A stretch of 9,909 nucleotides of DNA, from contig JAEYWB010000540.1 of the NCBI GenBank assembly GCA_023429275.1, forward strand, positions 1-9,909. Direction: 5' to 3'. The position numbers were made by a program, and so were the translations under genes. Position 1 is the stretch's first letter, and each line of letters starts with the position of its first letter. This document shows, one piece after another, positions 9,195-9,909 of this stretch. This stretch comes from Planctomycetota bacterium (GTDB lineage: Bacteria; Planctomycetota; Planctomycetia; Planctomycetales; Planctomycetaceae). The notes under the pieces were generated by a model. That model saw only the letters and a list, made by a program, of their open reading frames with translations, was not told where the DNA came from and searched no databases.

Positions 9195-9909
9195 ATGGCC
9201 CGCAAAGTGATGCTGAGCTCGCCGGACGACGACGGTGATGACGGGGATCGCGGGGCAGCCCGCGACGAGCCTTTTCGGGAGTCTGTCGTCGATCGCTTCA
9301 AGGCGCGGCTCTTTCAGCCCCTGGGGCTGCTCATCGCCGGAGCGATTCTCCTGATCACCAGTTTCACCCTTTACAACCAGTGCCGGATTGAAGTCGGCAC
9401 CGGCCAGATTGCCATCCTCACCCGCAAGACCGGCACCAATATCGGGCCGGCCGACGAAGTCGCGCCGACGCCGGGCCACAAGGGAGTCCAGAAGGCTGTC
9501 CTGACCGAGGGCCGCTACTTTCTGAACCCGTACGACTACGACTGGGAGGTCGTTCCCCAGGTGGTCATCCCGGAAGGGAAGCTCGGCGTCCTCGTCAGCC
9601 TGACTGGTGAAGACCTCGGCTACGGGGAGTTCCTCGCCCGTTCGGAGAATGGAGAGATCGTCACGAAGGGGATCGTCCCCGATGTCCTCCGTCCCGGCCG
9701 GTATCCGATCAATCCCTATCTTTTCGAAGTCGAGCTCCTCGACCCGATCACGATCAACGCCGGCTTCAAAGGGGTCGTCACCAATCTCGCCGGACCGATG
9801 CCGAAGGTCCCGAACAGGCTGCTCGTCGAGTCGGGTGAGCGGGGCGTCCAGCGGGAGACACTCGACCCCGGGACGTATTACCTCAACCCCTACATGACCC
9901 GTATCAACC
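9195..9909 (+). CDS. SPFH/band-7-like membrane protein, N-terminal 238 residues
   Basis: An open frame from the ATG at 9195, with GGAG seven bases upstream, runs off the right edge, so 238 residues are visible. The N-terminus is acidic (PDDDGDDGD), followed by one transmembrane helix at about 42-60 (PLGLLIAGAILLITSFTLY). The rest is a soluble beta-rich region made of three tandem units of about 60 residues. Each has a G-x-x-G(V/I)-type strand (67-80, 125-138, 187-200) and ends in a PG/EGxYxxNPY motif (LTEGRYFLNPY, LRPGRYPINPY, LDPGTYYLNPY; NPY at 111, 173 and 231). These resemble the first beta-hairpin of SPFH/band-7 domains (GxxGV...LxPGxHxxxP), and a full SPFH domain may follow beyond the window. 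Such proteins build membrane-associated scaffolds. Family assignment is by motif resemblance and is moderate; that it is a gene is nearly certain. Confidence 0.8.
   Translation, partial: MARKVMLSSPDDDGDDGDRGAARDEPFRESVVDRFKARLFQPLGLLIAGAILLITSFTLYNQCRIEVGTGQIAILTRKTGTNIGPADEVAPTPGHKGVQKAVLTEGRYFLNPYDYDWEVVPQVVIPEGKLGVLVSLTGEDLGYGEFLARSENGEIVTKGIVPDVLRPGRYPINPYLFEVELLDPITINAGFKGVVTNLAGPMPKVPNRLLVESGERGVQRETLDPGTYYLNPYMTRIN

Overview
The window looks like chromosomal DNA of a member of the Planctomycetota. The base composition is GC-rich, and it carries a planctomycete hallmark pair: a large secreted cytochrome-like protein (PSCyt1-DUF1549-DUF1553 architecture) followed by a Tat-type DUF1501 protein. 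A planctomycete-style SPFH/band-7-like membrane protein starts at the right edge. No RNA gene, CRISPR array, transposase or phage gene was seen.

Layout. The left two thirds is read on the minus strand: the PSCyt1-DUF1549-DUF1553 gene (6018 to 3043), the DUF1501 gene (2999 to 1515), a membrane-anchored HEAT-repeat protein (1385 to 282), and the first 43 codons of an unrecognised gene (129 to the left edge). The first two are 43 bases apart and almost certainly form an operon. The HEAT gene follows after 129 bases and may be co-transcribed. On the plus strand, nadD (6208-6819) diverges from the PSCyt gene, and a small 66-residue hypothetical ORF (7061-7261) follows it. fumC (8867 to 7443, minus) converges on that small ORF and has a good hairpin terminator. 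A membrane protein with three internal repeats (9195 to the right edge, plus) diverges from fumC across a 327-base intergenic region.

The functions are mixed. nadD (NAD synthesis) and fumC (TCA cycle) are housekeeping genes. The minus-strand cluster probably acts outside the cytoplasm: one Sec-exported protein with two CxxCH motifs, one Tat-exported protein of the alkaline-phosphatase-like DUF1501 family, and one membrane-anchored HEAT protein. Their substrate cannot be read from the sequence.

The most unusual features are two related elements built from tandem 7-base units in inverted orientation around a 40-60 base core. One (6067-6203) fills most of the divergent intergenic region between the PSCyt gene and nadD. 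The other (2938-3042) spans the PSCyt/DUF1501 junction and runs into the DUF1501 coding sequence, so the DUF1501 ribosome binding site and start codon lie in the loop between the inverted arms. They look like copies of a short dispersed repeat family that may affect translation and could be copy-number variable.
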